Shown one piece after another: positions 1-7,815 of a stretch of DNA of 64,000 nt. The DNA lies in assembly GCA_017410365.1 (NCBI GenBank), contig JAFQQY010000035.1, positions 90,790-154,789 on the forward strand. The letters run 5' to 3'. Under the pieces are notes generated by a model. It was not told the DNA's origin, ran no database searches, and worked only from the letters and a program-made list of their open reading frames with translations. Numbering within the stretch: the first letter of the stretch is position 1; every line of letters starts with the position of its first letter. The position numbers were made by a program, and so were the translations under genes. This DNA comes from Prevotella sp. Its GTDB lineage: Bacteria > Bacteroidota > Bacteroidia > Bacteroidales > Bacteroidaceae.

Positions 1-1203
1 CAGCATGTAGCAAACAAGACCAGAAACGATGAGAATCAATAATGGTGACCACTCTGCAAACGGAATGCTCTTAACGGCATTGGCTGCAAGACCAGAGGCA
101 TTGAGACCATAGCCGAGGGCGAAACCACCGGCAACCATCCAGAGCACACTCCAGTTGATTTCTTCAAGGTCGTACTTAGTGAGCACGCCTGTAAGAGCAA
201 ATACTGCCACTGGCACCATGGCCACTGTATATGAGTTGATACCTGTGAGCTTGTCAGTGAGCCAAAGCAATACGGTAACAATGAATGTCACTATAACGAT
301 ATATGTCTGACGATCTTTCTTCATCTCGCCTTCAATCTCAAGCTGGATAGTCTTCTGACTGAATGGGAAGATTGACTTGATGATAAACCAGCTGATGAAA
401 AGCAAGGCTATTGTCAGCGGAGCCATGAATGCCATCCACTCGCCGAAACCTAATGCCATGTTCAGTCCTTCAGGGTCGTTAAGATATTTCAGTGCGATAG
501 TGTTTGGAGGAGTACCGATTGGCGTTGCCATACCACCGAGATTGGCAGCTACAGGGATAGACATTGCCAAGGCAATACGGCCCTTGCCCTCTGGCGGCAA
601 CTGCTTGAACACAGGAGTCAAGAAAGCAAGCATCATGGCTGCTGTGGCAGTGTTGCTCACGAACATTGAGAAAAGACCTGTGATGAGCAGGAAACCGAGA
701 AGAACGTTCTCGCTCTTTGTACCGAACGGCTTCAGCAACACCTTGGCAAGTACTGCATCGAGACCTGTCTTACTGGCCGCAATGGCAAGCACGAAACCAC
801 CGATGAACAGCATGATAACAGGGTCAGCGAAGGTTGCCATGATTGACTTGTGCGACAGCAGTGGACCTACTACTTCCTTGTCGGTCATGAAGTTGATACC
901 ACTGTCGGATGTGAAGAGCAGCATCAACACGATGATTGCCAATGAAGTCGCCCATGAAGAAACGACCTCAAGCACCCACATGAGCGTTGCAAAAGCGAAA
1001 ATGGCAATTACTCGCTGCTGAACAACAGTCAGTCCTTCGATGCCGAAACTGTCTGAAGGGAGATTCCACAGAGTGAGGGTTACAATTAGAACAAAAGCTA
1101 ACTTCAAAAGCTTTTTTGTCCATGCACTTGGATGATACTTCTGCGCATGACGATTCTTGTGGTAGGCTTCCAAGAGATGGAAACCAGGGAAAATTTTAAA
1201 CAT
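1..1203 (-). CDS. SLC13/DASS-family sodium:anion symporter, 3' end beyond the window
   Basis: Secondary transporter expected to bring divalent anions (dicarboxylate or sulfate) across the inner membrane with sodium. The frame is open from an ATG at 1203-1201 to the window edge, so about 401 N-terminal residues are present and the C-terminus is missing. After a short basic cytoplasmic segment there are repeated hydrophobic helices. Both halves of the family signature are recognisable: an SNT motif (FVSNTATAAMM) and a TPIGTPPNTIAL loop, which form part of the substrate/Na+ site in this family. A full Bacteroidota promoter lies 50-80 bp upstream. Substrate (citrate/succinate versus sulfate) cannot be decided from this portion. 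Family assignment is secure; the substrate is unknown. Confidence 0.9.
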   Translation of the reverse strand, partial: MFKIFPGFHLLEAYHKNRHAQKYHPSAWTKKLLKLAFVLIVTLTLWNLPSDSFGIEGLTVVQQRVIAIFAFATLMWVLEVVSSWATSLAIIVLMLLFTSDSGINFMTDKEVVGPLLSHKSIMATFADPVIMLFIGGFVLAIAASKTGLDAVLAKVLLKPFGTKSENVLLGFLLITGLFSMFVSNTATAAMMLAFLTPVFKQLPPEGKGRIALAMSIPVAANLGGMATPIGTPPNTIALKYLNDPEGLNMALGFGEWMAFMAPLTIALLFISWFIIKSIFPFSQKTIQLEIEGEMKKDRQTYIVIVTFIVTVLLWLTDKLTGINSYTVAMVPVAVFALTGVLTKYDLEEINWSVLWMVAGGFALGYGLNASGLAANAVKSIPFAEWSPLLILIVSGLVCYML

Positions 1204-1251
1204 AACTTAATTACTGTATCTTAAAAATAAAGAGTATGCTAAAAAACGATG

Positions 1252-1282
1252 CAAAATTAATAAGTTTTAATGAATGGGCAAA
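1252..1282 (-). promoter_or_regulatory. Bacteroidota promoter of the SLC13 gene
   Basis: On the minus strand TTTG (1282-1279) is followed after exactly 19 bp by TAATTTTG (1259-1252), matching the Bacteroidota primary-sigma consensus TTTG-N19/21-TAnnTTTG. It lies about 50 bp before the transporter ATG, giving a 5' leader of roughly 40 nt. Confidence 0.75.
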
Positions 1283-1328
1283 ATCATTCAAGTCAATATT
1301 TTCTGCATATTATCACATAGCATACAAA

Positions 1329-1362
1329 AATCATCCTTTGCATAAAAATACAAAGGATGATT
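1329..1362. other. perfect 12-bp inverted repeat in a 410-bp intergenic stretch
   Basis: AATCATCCTTTG and its exact complement CAAAGGATGATT are separated by 10 A/T-rich bases. It sits upstream of the SLC13 promoter and far from any stop codon, so it is more likely a regulatory or relic element than a terminator. Apart from this hairpin and the promoters at both ends, I see nothing supportable between 1283 and 1577. Confidence 0.5.
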
Positions 1363-1577
1363 GATATGTGGAGTTTGCAAATTCAAGCCATGGTCTTAAC
1401 AGCACATCAGCAGGGTGGAATCTATAATTGCGACATCCTTTAATAAGTAATGTTGAATTTATCAGTGCCTACATGATTTGGATTTAGAAGACTTAGTTAT
1501 GGAAAGGAAAAGGATATGTATATAAGTAGATTTACATTTTTAATACTTTTAATTACTCTATAATCAAAAAGAATTTA

Positions 1578-1585
1578 TATCTTTG
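1578..1585 (+). promoter_or_regulatory. -7 promoter element before the antitoxin-like gene
   Basis: TATCTTTG matches TAnnTTTG and lies 28 bp before the ATG at 1614. No good TTTG box is found 19-21 bp upstream, so this is only a half-match. Confidence 0.4.
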
Positions 1586-1613
1586 TAATCGAAACGTTTC
1601 AATTATTATAATT

Positions 1614-1757
1614 ATGGCTACAGTAACATCAAGACTTAAAGCATCACAGATGATTATACGCCGCTCTATCAACAAAGCACGCCGTGAATATGAAAACGGC
1701 GAAACCATCACATGCAGCACTCCAGAAGAGATGCAGCGCTATTTCGATAGCCTATGA
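1614..1757 (+). CDS. small antitoxin-like protein, 47 aa
   Basis: A 47-residue basic N-terminal region (MATVTSRLKASQMIIRRS) is followed by an acidic tail (PEEMQRYFDSL). Its stop overlaps an ATG (ATGA at 1754-1757), the classical coupling of antitoxin and toxin genes. The role is inferred from what follows: a fragment with the conserved C-terminus of Txe/YoeB-type mRNA-cleaving toxins. I would therefore expect it to bind that toxin and autoregulate the promoter. The protein is shorter than YefM-type antitoxins, so it may itself be a remnant or belong to a different small family. Confidence 0.55.
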   Translation: MATVTSRLKASQMIIRRSINKARREYENGETITCSTPEEMQRYFDSL

Positions 1758-1868
1758 TATACTTATTCGCGCCACATTACAGCCCACGACCGTATAATCT
1801 ATGATATTTATGACGACCGCGTCACAGTGTTGGTAGTCCAAGCCGAGGAACATTACAACGACAAATAG
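1754..1868 (+). pseudogene. decayed Txe/YoeB-family toxin, C-terminal remnant
   Basis: Directly after the antitoxin-like gene, the frame beginning at 1758 reads YSRHITAHDRIIYDIYDD and ends VLVVQAEEHYNDK before TAG. This matches the conserved C-terminus of Txe/YoeB ribosome-dependent RNases (W-S-R-R-I-T..H-R-L-I-Y..H-Y-N-D-K). The expected 50 or so N-terminal residues are absent. The overlapping ATG at 1754 gives only MIYLFAP before running out of frame. An internal deletion with a frameshift explains both the retained start and the retained C-terminus. It cannot encode a full toxin, although the catalytic-end residues survive. Confidence 0.7.
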
Positions 1869-1912
1869 AATTTTTACTCATTCAACTCAACTCCGCCGAA
1901 ACAACCCCTCTC

Positions 1913-3493
1913 TCATTTAGAGGAACTGAGGTCCATAAAGTTTCTTACATCCTCCTTTATTCTTCTAATCTCTTCAGAATCTATTTTTATTTCTTTATTC
2001 AATATCATATCTGCCAAACGGTTTTGCTCTGAAAGATTGCCACTGCGACGATGAATTTTGTATATCTCATAAAGCGGGACAAATCTTGACGGACACATAT
2101 AATATGCTTGCCAGTAAAAAGCAATTGCACTTTTGCAGTTGCCTAATTCCTGTTCTATATCCCCACGCAAAAGGCACAGGTCATAGTCAGCCAATATTTC
2201 ACTGCACACCTTTGCTGTATTACCAGCTTCTTCATATCGTCCTGCATCAAATTGCATTGCTGCATAGTTGTATAGAAACAGATAGTCATCCGATTTCGTT
2301 TCGTACAATGCTGCATACCTCGGCAGCATCTTTCTTGCCAAACCATAGCCGGCCTTCTCCTGTATCTCTCCAAATTCCAATTCTTGTCTAATCTCTTTGA
2401 TATAATAATATGAACCAAGAGGAAGCAGAAACAAAACAACAATTGCCGAGTTCTTCGTAAACCTTATCTTATCCGAAAAGATGCACAGCAATGCAAAAGC
2501 AAGCATTATCCATGTAAAAGGATAGAGAAAAGGATAAGAGAAAAGTGAGAACAACATGATGCACAACAATACCGCCAACCCCAACTTTCCTGTTTCAGTC
2601 CTATGCTTCTTGTAATACATCAGCACTGCTATTGCAGCAAAAAAGACTATTGTCAACCCCAACAAACCGTATTCAACCGTAATCAACAGGATTTCATTTA
2701 GCGGATGCCTTACATTATCTGCAAGTATTGCGTATTCGCTATCTGGATGCTCTCTGAAATAGTCTGCCTGTCTGTTCATATAGTTTTCAAGGAATGCTCC
2801 TTTGCCCCATCCTGCAAACGGTCGTTCTGCAATCATTTCTATTGCCTGGCAATATATAAACCAACGTCCGCGACTTGAATTCGTCTTAACCGTAAGCGTA
2901 AGAACAACCATTACCGTTATTATTATTGGAATAGAAACAAGAAGCATCTTCTTGTAGTTGCGCAGCAAAAAGAGTGTTGTCATTACAATTAGGCAAACTA
3001 TTCCTATGCGTGAAGCAGACAATATAACAGCTATGGCACATATAGCTTTACATGACCAAAAGAAAACATTATATATCCGACCATACAAGCCAAGCAGTCT
3101 ATATCCAAGTGGAATGCTTAGGCATAAACATGAGGCAAAACCTGCCACATTGTCGAAACTGCCGGCAGTAAAACGTCCATAAGCAGAAATGACGCCAATT
3201 TCCTGCAAAAGAAACAGCAACGCCTGAGACGAACAGACTATCGTTGTGCTAATCTCAAATGCAGCGATAAGCCTGCAAGTCCTTAAACTTTCTTTTGAAA
3301 AGAGCGTGTTTAACGCCCATAGCAGCCCAAGAATCAAAGTTGCCAATCCTGCTGCAAACCACTTTGGTTCAATCATTGCATCAGGAAAACTCCTGCTAAC
3401 AGCAAACACAGATGCTGTCGGCTGGAGTAAACAAACAAATTTATGAATAAAATCTAAATAGTTTAGTGACGGTTTGATTGGTAGAACACACAT
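1913..3493 (-). CDS. Wzy_C/O-antigen-ligase-like membrane protein with C-terminal TPRs
   Basis: Polytopic inner-membrane protein of 526 residues, about ten hydrophobic helices up to residue 370, then a soluble part with TPR-like helices (roughly 400-510). The periplasmic loop of the Wzy_C family is visible around residues 225-285: GWGKGAFLENYMNRQ, then an H-P-L-N-E...E-Y-G-L-L-G stretch. This family includes WaaL O-antigen ligases, Wzy polymerases and the PglL/PglS protein O-oligosaccharyltransferases, all of which use undecaprenyl-linked glycan. The TPR extension is frequent in Bacteroidota members. It is the last gene of an apparent three-gene operon with two exported proteins (gap of 13 bp), which favours a protein-linked or envelope-glycan role over classical LPS synthesis, as no glycosyltransferases are nearby. 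Confidence 0.75.
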   Translation of the reverse strand: MCVLPIKPSLNYLDFIHKFVCLLQPTASVFAVSRSFPDAMIEPKWFAAGLATLILGLLWALNTLFSKESLRTCRLIAAFEISTTIVCSSQALLFLLQEIGVISAYGRFTAGSFDNVAGFASCLCLSIPLGYRLLGLYGRIYNVFFWSCKAICAIAVILSASRIGIVCLIVMTTLFLLRNYKKMLLVSIPIIITVMVVLTLTVKTNSSRGRWFIYCQAIEMIAERPFAGWGKGAFLENYMNRQADYFREHPDSEYAILADNVRHPLNEILLITVEYGLLGLTIVFFAAIAVLMYYKKHRTETGKLGLAVLLCIMLFSLFSYPFLYPFTWIMLAFALLCIFSDKIRFTKNSAIVVLFLLPLGSYYYIKEIRQELEFGEIQEKAGYGLARKMLPRYAALYETKSDDYLFLYNYAAMQFDAGRYEEAGNTAKVCSEILADYDLCLLRGDIEQELGNCKSAIAFYWQAYYMCPSRFVPLYEIYKIHRRSGNLSEQNRLADMILNKEIKIDSEEIRRIKEDVRNFMDLSSSK

Positions 3494-3506
3494 TCTTGTT
3501 GTCTAA

Positions 3507-4046
3507 TTATTGTTTTTGTCCGGCACCTCTTCTTATCAAATTCAATTCACTTTTCATTTCAGAACGAAGCATCTTCATCTTCTTCCAACGTTTCCAATCA
3601 ACCTCATAATTCTCGGCATTTATTCTTTGCAAGGAATCGCGGAATTCTTTCTTGGATACACGGTTCTTTCGATGCTTACGAAGTTCTTCCTTTTTCTCAT
3701 ATCTCTTTACAACCTCTTCCTTAGTGAGTGCAGGAGAATAAGCCAACATCATACCATCATCATCTACAAGCTTCACTTTATAACAACCAGTTGGTTTGTT
3801 TGCGAACCTTGCCAAACGTTTAACTTCTTTCGGAAGAGATTCTCTTGACAACGAATAGTTTTTAAAAGAATTATATTCTACAAATATCTCGCAGCCATTA
3901 GTCTGAGAAACACTATCTACATAATGGTTAAACTCTGATAGGGGTACCAACTTCTTGGTTGGCAAGCAAGAAGTTAATTGAACTAAAAACAATAATACCA
4001 ATAATATTGGGGATATCGGATTCTTAACCTTCTTCATCTTCCTCAT
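3507..4046 (-). CDS. putative lipoprotein, unknown function
   Basis: The frame extends upstream to 4094, but that would lie deep inside the preceding gene. The methionines at 4046 or 4037 place MKKVKNPISP directly before a hydrophobic stretch and a lipobox LTSC, so one of these is the real start. It overlaps the end of the upstream gene by about 20 bp, suggesting translational coupling. The mature protein is about 155 residues: a small mixed N-terminal region, then a very basic, helical, probably coiled-coil C-terminus rich in K, R and E. It contains D-S-V and D-S-L tripeptides, which fit the Bacteroidota O-glycosylation motif D(S/T)(A/I/L/V/M/T). I do not recognise the family. Confidence 0.65.
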   Translation of the reverse strand: MRKMKKVKNPISPILLVLLFLVQLTSCLPTKKLVPLSEFNHYVDSVSQTNGCEIFVEYNSFKNYSLSRESLPKEVKRLARFANKPTGCYKVKLVDDDGMMLAYSPALTKEEVVKRYEKKEELRKHRKNRVSKKEFRDSLQRINAENYEVDWKRWKKMKMLRSEMKSELNLIRRGAGQKQ

Positions 4047-4326
4047 CATTAGTTGGTGTATACTCTCTAAAAGAGGCAGAACAGAAACCTGCACATTCCG
4101 AATAATCTCCAGAAACGATGAAATGTTGTATACCTGTTGACATTGTTACTTTTAAAGTATATGAAAAAGTAATATTCAAATTATCTACGTCCCCTGTAAA
4201 TGCATTATCATTATTGACATTATTCTTTATAACAATTTTCAGTTCCTCAGCATTAACATATTGTTGGAACAAAGGTGCCATTAATGCCATAAAAGCAATG
4301 ACAAATTTCATTAGGTTTCTTTTCAT
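4024..4326 (-). CDS. small exported protein with acidic tail
   Basis: 100 residues with an N-terminal signal peptide (MKRNLMKFVIAFMALMAP, probable cleavage after VNA). The mature part is about 75 residues, beta-rich and Asn-rich, with a Cys pair (ECAGFC) and a strongly acidic end (NDEEDEEG). It is the first gene after a full promoter and is coupled to the lipoprotein and the Wzy_C protein. No family recognised. Its size, abundance-type promoter and position suggest a small secreted substrate or signal peptide for the neighbouring genes. Confidence 0.65.
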   Translation of the reverse strand: MKRNLMKFVIAFMALMAPLFQQYVNAEELKIVIKNNVNNDNAFTGDVDNLNITFSYTLKVTMSTGIQHFIVSGDYSECAGFCSASFREYTPTNDEEDEEG

Positions 4327-4357
4327 AGTCTTGTCCGTTTAATTAAAATTTACTTCA

Positions 4358-4389
4358 CAAAAGTAGAAAGTTTAAAAGAAACGGCCAAA
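4358..4389 (-). promoter_or_regulatory. Bacteroidota promoter of the small exported protein operon
   Basis: Minus strand TTTG (4389-4386), 20-bp spacer, TACTTTTG (4365-4358). The predicted start point is about 25 nt before the ATG at 4326. The -33 box overlaps one of two direct copies of AAACGGCC. Confidence 0.75.
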
Positions 4390-4401
4390 TAAAAAACGGC
4401 C
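4379..4401. promoter_or_regulatory. direct repeat AAACGGCC, 15-bp spacing, candidate operator
   Basis: AAACGGCC occurs at 4379-4386 and 4394-4401, touching the -33 box of the minus-strand promoter. A palindrome CTTTCTGAT-T-ATCAGAAAG follows at 4439-4457. Either could bind the divergently encoded TPR protein or another regulator; this is inference from position only. Confidence 0.35.
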
Positions 4402-4517
4402 TATTTTATTCCAATATTTCTGTTCCGAAAACGGGCATCTTTCTGATTATCAGAAAGCAAACATGATTTTCAGAGCGTTTTTAACAATCAAAATGTAACA
4501 TCGATGCGTGCCCTTAA

Positions 4518-4589
4518 AACAGGTTGACTTAAAAAAAAGAGAAAAATTAAACCTGTTGCATATTTTTATGAAAAAATAAATTAACTTTG
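4518..4589 (+). promoter_or_regulatory. promoter region of the TPR protein with an inverted repeat
   Basis: TAACTTTG at 4582-4589 matches the -7 element. AACAGGTT (4518-4525) and AACCTGTT (4550-4557) form an inverted repeat whose right arm overlaps the place where the -33 box should be (GTTG, 23 bp from the -7 box). This is a plausible operator for autoregulation. Confidence 0.45.
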
Positions 4590-4639
4590 TGAGAGTAATA
4601 AAAATTACATAAAGAAAAGGACAAGAAAAACAAAGAACT

Positions 4640-6238
4640 ATGCGAACATTCACTATGCTGCTGATTGCATCTACTATGCTATGGGGATGTAACATAAAGC
4701 AAAATGACACTATGATATTGCTATCGCAGGCAGACAGTATAATGGAGTTGAAGCCAGACTCTGCTCTTATGATATTGCAATCGGTTAAGGACACAACAGG
4801 TTTAGATGAAAACTCACGCGCATATTATCTGCTACTGCTCACACAGGCAGAATATAAGTGTGATACGGTACAGACTGTTGACACGCTGCTAGACTATAGC
4901 ATAGCGCATTATCGCAAGGTTGATGATGAGAGCCTGCTTGCGCGCTCGCTTTATTACCGCGGAATGACACAATTCTACAGAGGCAAGCCCGATGTGGCAC
5001 TAACTTATCTTATGGAAGGTGTTGATATTGCAGAAAAAATTGGCGACATGCTTCAGTTGTCGAAATATTATGAGAGTCTATTCCAAGTGAATTATAGTGC
5101 AAAGTATTATGAGAAATCATTAGAATTTGCGAGAATGTTCTTGGACAATTCTATAGCAAGAAAGGATACAAATTGCATTGTTCGTGGATATAGCCACATT
5201 TCATCAAATAGTAAACGAGTAGGAAAACAAGATAGTGTTCTTGTTTATCTGCAACATAGTTTATCATTGTTGCCATATACAAGCATATCTACCCAAACAG
5301 CAACATTAACAAATATCGGTGTCAGATATTACGAAATACAGAATTATGACAGTGCCAAAAATTATCTGCAAAAGTCATTAGCAATTAAACCACGTTACAA
5401 CACCAACAAAGTTCTTGGTGATATATACTATAAAGAAGGCGACATAAAACTGGCATCTGAGTATTGGGAGAAAGCACTGGATACTGACAATATCAGACTT
5501 AAGATATCTACATTGAAGTCTATATACAAACAAGTGCTGGAAACAAATGATTACGAACAGGCACATACATTATTAATTAAGATAAATACTCTGAATGACT
5601 CTGTTGAAAAATCATTAAAGACAAAGGAAATTGCCGAACTGCAATACAAATATGACGCAAGCAAAAAGGAGAAAGAATATTATCATGAAAAGAGCCGCTT
5701 ATATCTGTTGTTGCTTATCTTGCTTCTCATAGTCTTTACCTCCGTAATTATCATATTTTTCTATCGCCGCAGGATAAAAATGTACCTTGAAGAAATAAAA
5801 CAACATACAAAGAAAGCAGAGGATTTAGACAGGCGCATAGCAAGAAAAGAGCAGCAGATTAAGGCAAATGAACGCAGCATTAGGGAGTTGGAAAAAGAGA
5901 AAGGAAAGTTGATAAAGGAAAAGGAAAAAATTGTATTGAAACATAATGACAACTTGCGCATTGGAAACTGCATATACGACAGCATAAGAAACGGAGAACC
6001 AATACCCACAAATAATCCAAAGTCAGAGACTTGTCTTGTCGAATATTTTAAAACGGTACATCCAGAGAAAGTTACTGCATGGGATGAGCAATACGAACAG
6101 TTGACAAAACGCCAGACAGTTTATCTGATATTAAAAGATTTGCAATACGATGACAATAAAATAAAGGAAATATTGAGCTGTTCGGACAATGCTCTGAGAG
6201 TGATGAAGTCCCGAATAAAACTTATTCAAAAAGTTTGA
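4640..6238 (+). CDS. TPR membrane lipoprotein with DNA-binding-like C-terminus, putative signal regulator
   Basis: 532 residues. Signal peptide with lipobox LWGC (Cys17), then a periplasmic block of tetratricopeptide repeats (about 25-350), one strong transmembrane helix (about 355-375, LYLLLLILLLIVFTSVIII), a long charged coiled coil (375-440), and a C-terminal region around 480-530. That region ends KRQTVYLILKDLQYDDNKI..CSDNALRVMKSRIK, resembling a region-4/LuxR-like helix-turn-helix. The layout is typical of Bacteroidota TPR regulators that sense a periplasmic ligand and bind DNA in the cytoplasm. It is divergent from the exported-protein/Wzy_C operon, which is its most likely target. If the protein really is a lipoprotein, the topology with an additional TM is unusual. 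The 3' end overlaps the convergent gene by 17 bp. Confidence 0.7.
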   Translation: MRTFTMLLIASTMLWGCNIKQNDTMILLSQADSIMELKPDSALMILQSVKDTTGLDENSRAYYLLLLTQAEYKCDTVQTVDTLLDYSIAHYRKVDDESLLARSLYYRGMTQFYRGKPDVALTYLMEGVDIAEKIGDMLQLSKYYESLFQVNYSAKYYEKSLEFARMFLDNSIARKDTNCIVRGYSHISSNSKRVGKQDSVLVYLQHSLSLLPYTSISTQTATLTNIGVRYYEIQNYDSAKNYLQKSLAIKPRYNTNKVLGDIYYKEGDIKLASEYWEKALDTDNIRLKISTLKSIYKQVLETNDYEQAHTLLIKINTLNDSVEKSLKTKEIAELQYKYDASKKEKEYYHEKSRLYLLLLILLLIVFTSVIIIFFYRRRIKMYLEEIKQHTKKAEDLDRRIARKEQQIKANERSIRELEKEKGKLIKEKEKIVLKHNDNLRIGNCIYDSIRNGEPIPTNNPKSETCLVEYFKTVHPEKVTAWDEQYEQLTKRQTVYLILKDLQYDDNKIKEILSCSDNALRVMKSRIKLIQKV

Positions 6239-6653
6239 AACGGATTTCGGATGCCATACCTCCAATAAGTGGTTCTGTAGAACGAGGCAGAAGCGTCATT
6301 GTTCCTTTTGTTATATCATAAGATTTTATGATATAGTATATGAATTCATCCATTTGGGGATTGTATTTTACAATATAACATCCACTTGAAGATTTACCAA
6401 CTAATGTACTATCATACGATTGTGGCACATTATCCGTCAGATAATACAAGTATGTATATTCCAAAGTTTTATTACTTCCAGAAATAGAATACCAATAAAT
6501 CTCTTTATCAGAAAATGAATATATCATATTTGTATCGTCTAATCCTCCCGTAACTTTCCATGATGTATTTTTTAACTGCGACAAATACACCGGAACCTGA
6601 GCATTGCTATACAAACAATAAAGGAATATAAAGAAAACAATAATCCTTTTCAT
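6222..6653 (-). CDS. small exported protein, unknown function
   Basis: 143 residues with a signal peptide ending SNAQ. The mature part is rich in Tyr, Ser and beta-strand patterns and reads like a lipocalin-style or YopX-like single beta domain (starts LKNTSWKVTGG, as in domains that report deviation of a measured quantity). It converges with the TPR regulator and overlaps its 3' end by 17 bp. No promoter match was found upstream. I do not recognise the family. Confidence 0.6.
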   Translation of the reverse strand: MKRIIVFFIFLYCLYSNAQVPVYLSQLKNTSWKVTGGLDDTNMIYSFSDKEIYWYSISGSNKTLEYTYLYYLTDNVPQSYDSTLVGKSSSGCYIVKYNPQMDEFIYYIIKSYDITKGTMTLLPRSTEPLIGGMASEIRFKLFE

Positions 6654-6696
6654 TTAAAAACTTCATGAAATTGCAAAACAGCTACAGCAGTTTAGG

Positions 6697-6803
6697 ATTA
6701 CAAGATTTTTACAAGATTCTTGTAATGGTATTACACGGTGCGTGTAATACCATTACAAGGGTAGAATAAAAAGATTACACGGGCATTGTAAAAACAGTAT
6801 TCG
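6697..6803. repeat. 22-bp palindromic array, locus 1 (TTACAAG type)
   Basis: Units of 22 bp begin at 6697, 6719, 6741, 6763 and 6785. Each full unit has arm 7, loop 5, arm 7, linker 3: for example CTTGTAA-TGGTA-TTACACG-GTG and CGTGTAA-TACCA-TTACAAG-GGT. Units 6719-6740 and 6741-6762 are also mutually inverted, so 6719-6759 forms a perfect 19-bp stem with a 3-nt loop. The array starts 5 bp after the korB stop and could serve as its terminator, though there is no T-run. Confidence 0.8.
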
Positions 6804-6807
6804 TTTA

Positions 6808-7815
6808 TTACTTCACTTCCCAGGTATCATTTGTCTCAAGCAGTTCCATGAAGTTGTGATACTTCTTCTGACTGCTGACCTCTGCCAACTGCTCATGAAC
6901 GGCATCGTCGTAGGTCGGTGCTTCAACGTCGCGGATAACGCCGAGGGCTACAGGGAAGCCGCTCTCGTTGTCCATCATGGCAAGCTTGAGCTGGAGTGTG
7001 TTGTCCTCGCAATGGGCATCGTGAACAAGAACATCGTCAAGGGTATAGCCATCCTTGCCAATCTCAACGACCTTCAAGCCGAAACCTTCCTGAACGAGTC
7101 CAAACTCATTGTTCTCACCGAACACGAGCTTCTCGCCGTGGCGAACATAGATGGCGTTCTTCTTGCGACCTTCCTTGTTATATATCGGGTCGTAGCAACC
7201 ATTATTGAAGATGACGCAGTTCTGGAGAATCTCACATACAGACGCTCCCTTATGCTTATATGCCGCCTTCAGCACCTCAACGGTCTCGGCATTGTCAGTA
7301 GCCACCGAGCGGGCGAAGAAATGGCCGCGTGCGCCGAAGCACAGCTCTGCCGGACGGAACGGGTCTTCTACTGTTCCGTAAGGACTTGACTTGCTCACGA
7401 AGCCGCGTGGCGATGTAGGAGAGTACTGTCCTTTGGTAAGTCCATAGATACGGTTGTTGAGCAGAATCATGTTAAGGTCGATATTACGACGCATGGCGTG
7501 GATGAAGTGGTTGCCACCGATAGCCAGTCCGTCACCGTCGCCACTAATCTGCCACACACACAGGTTTGGGTTAGCCACCTTAGCACCTGTGGCGATGGCT
7601 GCCGCACGACCGTGGATGGTCTGCATTGCGTAAGTATTGACATAGTATGGCAGACGGCTTGAACATCCGATACCTGAGATTACTGCCATGTCGTGTGGAG
7701 CTACACCCACCTCCGCCATTGCCTTGTGCAATGATGCGAGGAAGAAGTGGTCGCCACAACCAGGACACCAACGTGGCTGTCCTTTTTTATAGTCTTGTGC
7801 TGTATATTCACACAT
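6808..7815 (-). CDS. korB: 2-oxoacid (probably 2-oxoglutarate):ferredoxin oxidoreductase, beta subunit
   Basis: 335 residues, the TPP-binding subunit. CPGCGDH near residue 18, GIGCSSR, then the TPP/Mg motif GDGDGLAIGGNHF followed by NNRIYGLTKGQYSPTS, all diagnostic for KorB/PorB beta chains. With KorA it oxidatively decarboxylates a 2-oxoacid to acyl-CoA and passes electrons to ferredoxin; run in reverse it fixes CO2, as used by anaerobic Bacteroidota in a branched TCA cycle. There is no separate ferredoxin-like delta gene nearby. korA normally lies directly upstream, but here a GxxExxY gene and tandem repeats intervene, and the repeats carry copies of this gene's start region. Confidence 0.92.
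   Translation of the reverse strand: MCEYTAQDYKKGQPRWCPGCGDHFFLASLHKAMAEVGVAPHDMAVISGIGCSSRLPYYVNTYAMQTIHGRAAAIATGAKVANPNLCVWQISGDGDGLAIGGNHFIHAMRRNIDLNMILLNNRIYGLTKGQYSPTSPRGFVSKSSPYGTVEDPFRPAELCFGARGHFFARSVATDNAETVEVLKAAYKHKGASVCEILQNCVIFNNGCYDPIYNKEGRKKNAIYVRHGEKLVFGENNEFGLVQEGFGLKVVEIGKDGYTLDDVLVHDAHCEDNTLQLKLAMMDNESGFPVALGVIRDVEAPTYDDAVHEQLAEVSSQKKYHNFMELLETNDTWEVK

Noticed and set aside
377-1021. 214-residue plus-strand ORF
   Set aside because: Lies antisense to the SLC13 gene, whose motifs are unmistakable. Similar long shadows exist opposite the GH51-GH43, SusC and korA genes.
4047-4094. Longer N-terminus for the 4.0-kb lipoprotein
   Set aside because: It would overlap the upstream gene by 70 bp and put 16 or more residues before the signal peptide.
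6719-6759. Simple rho-independent terminator for korB
   Set aside because: The stem is perfect but lacks a T-run, and the 22-bp periodicity continues on both sides, so a plain terminator does not explain it. It may still stop transcription.
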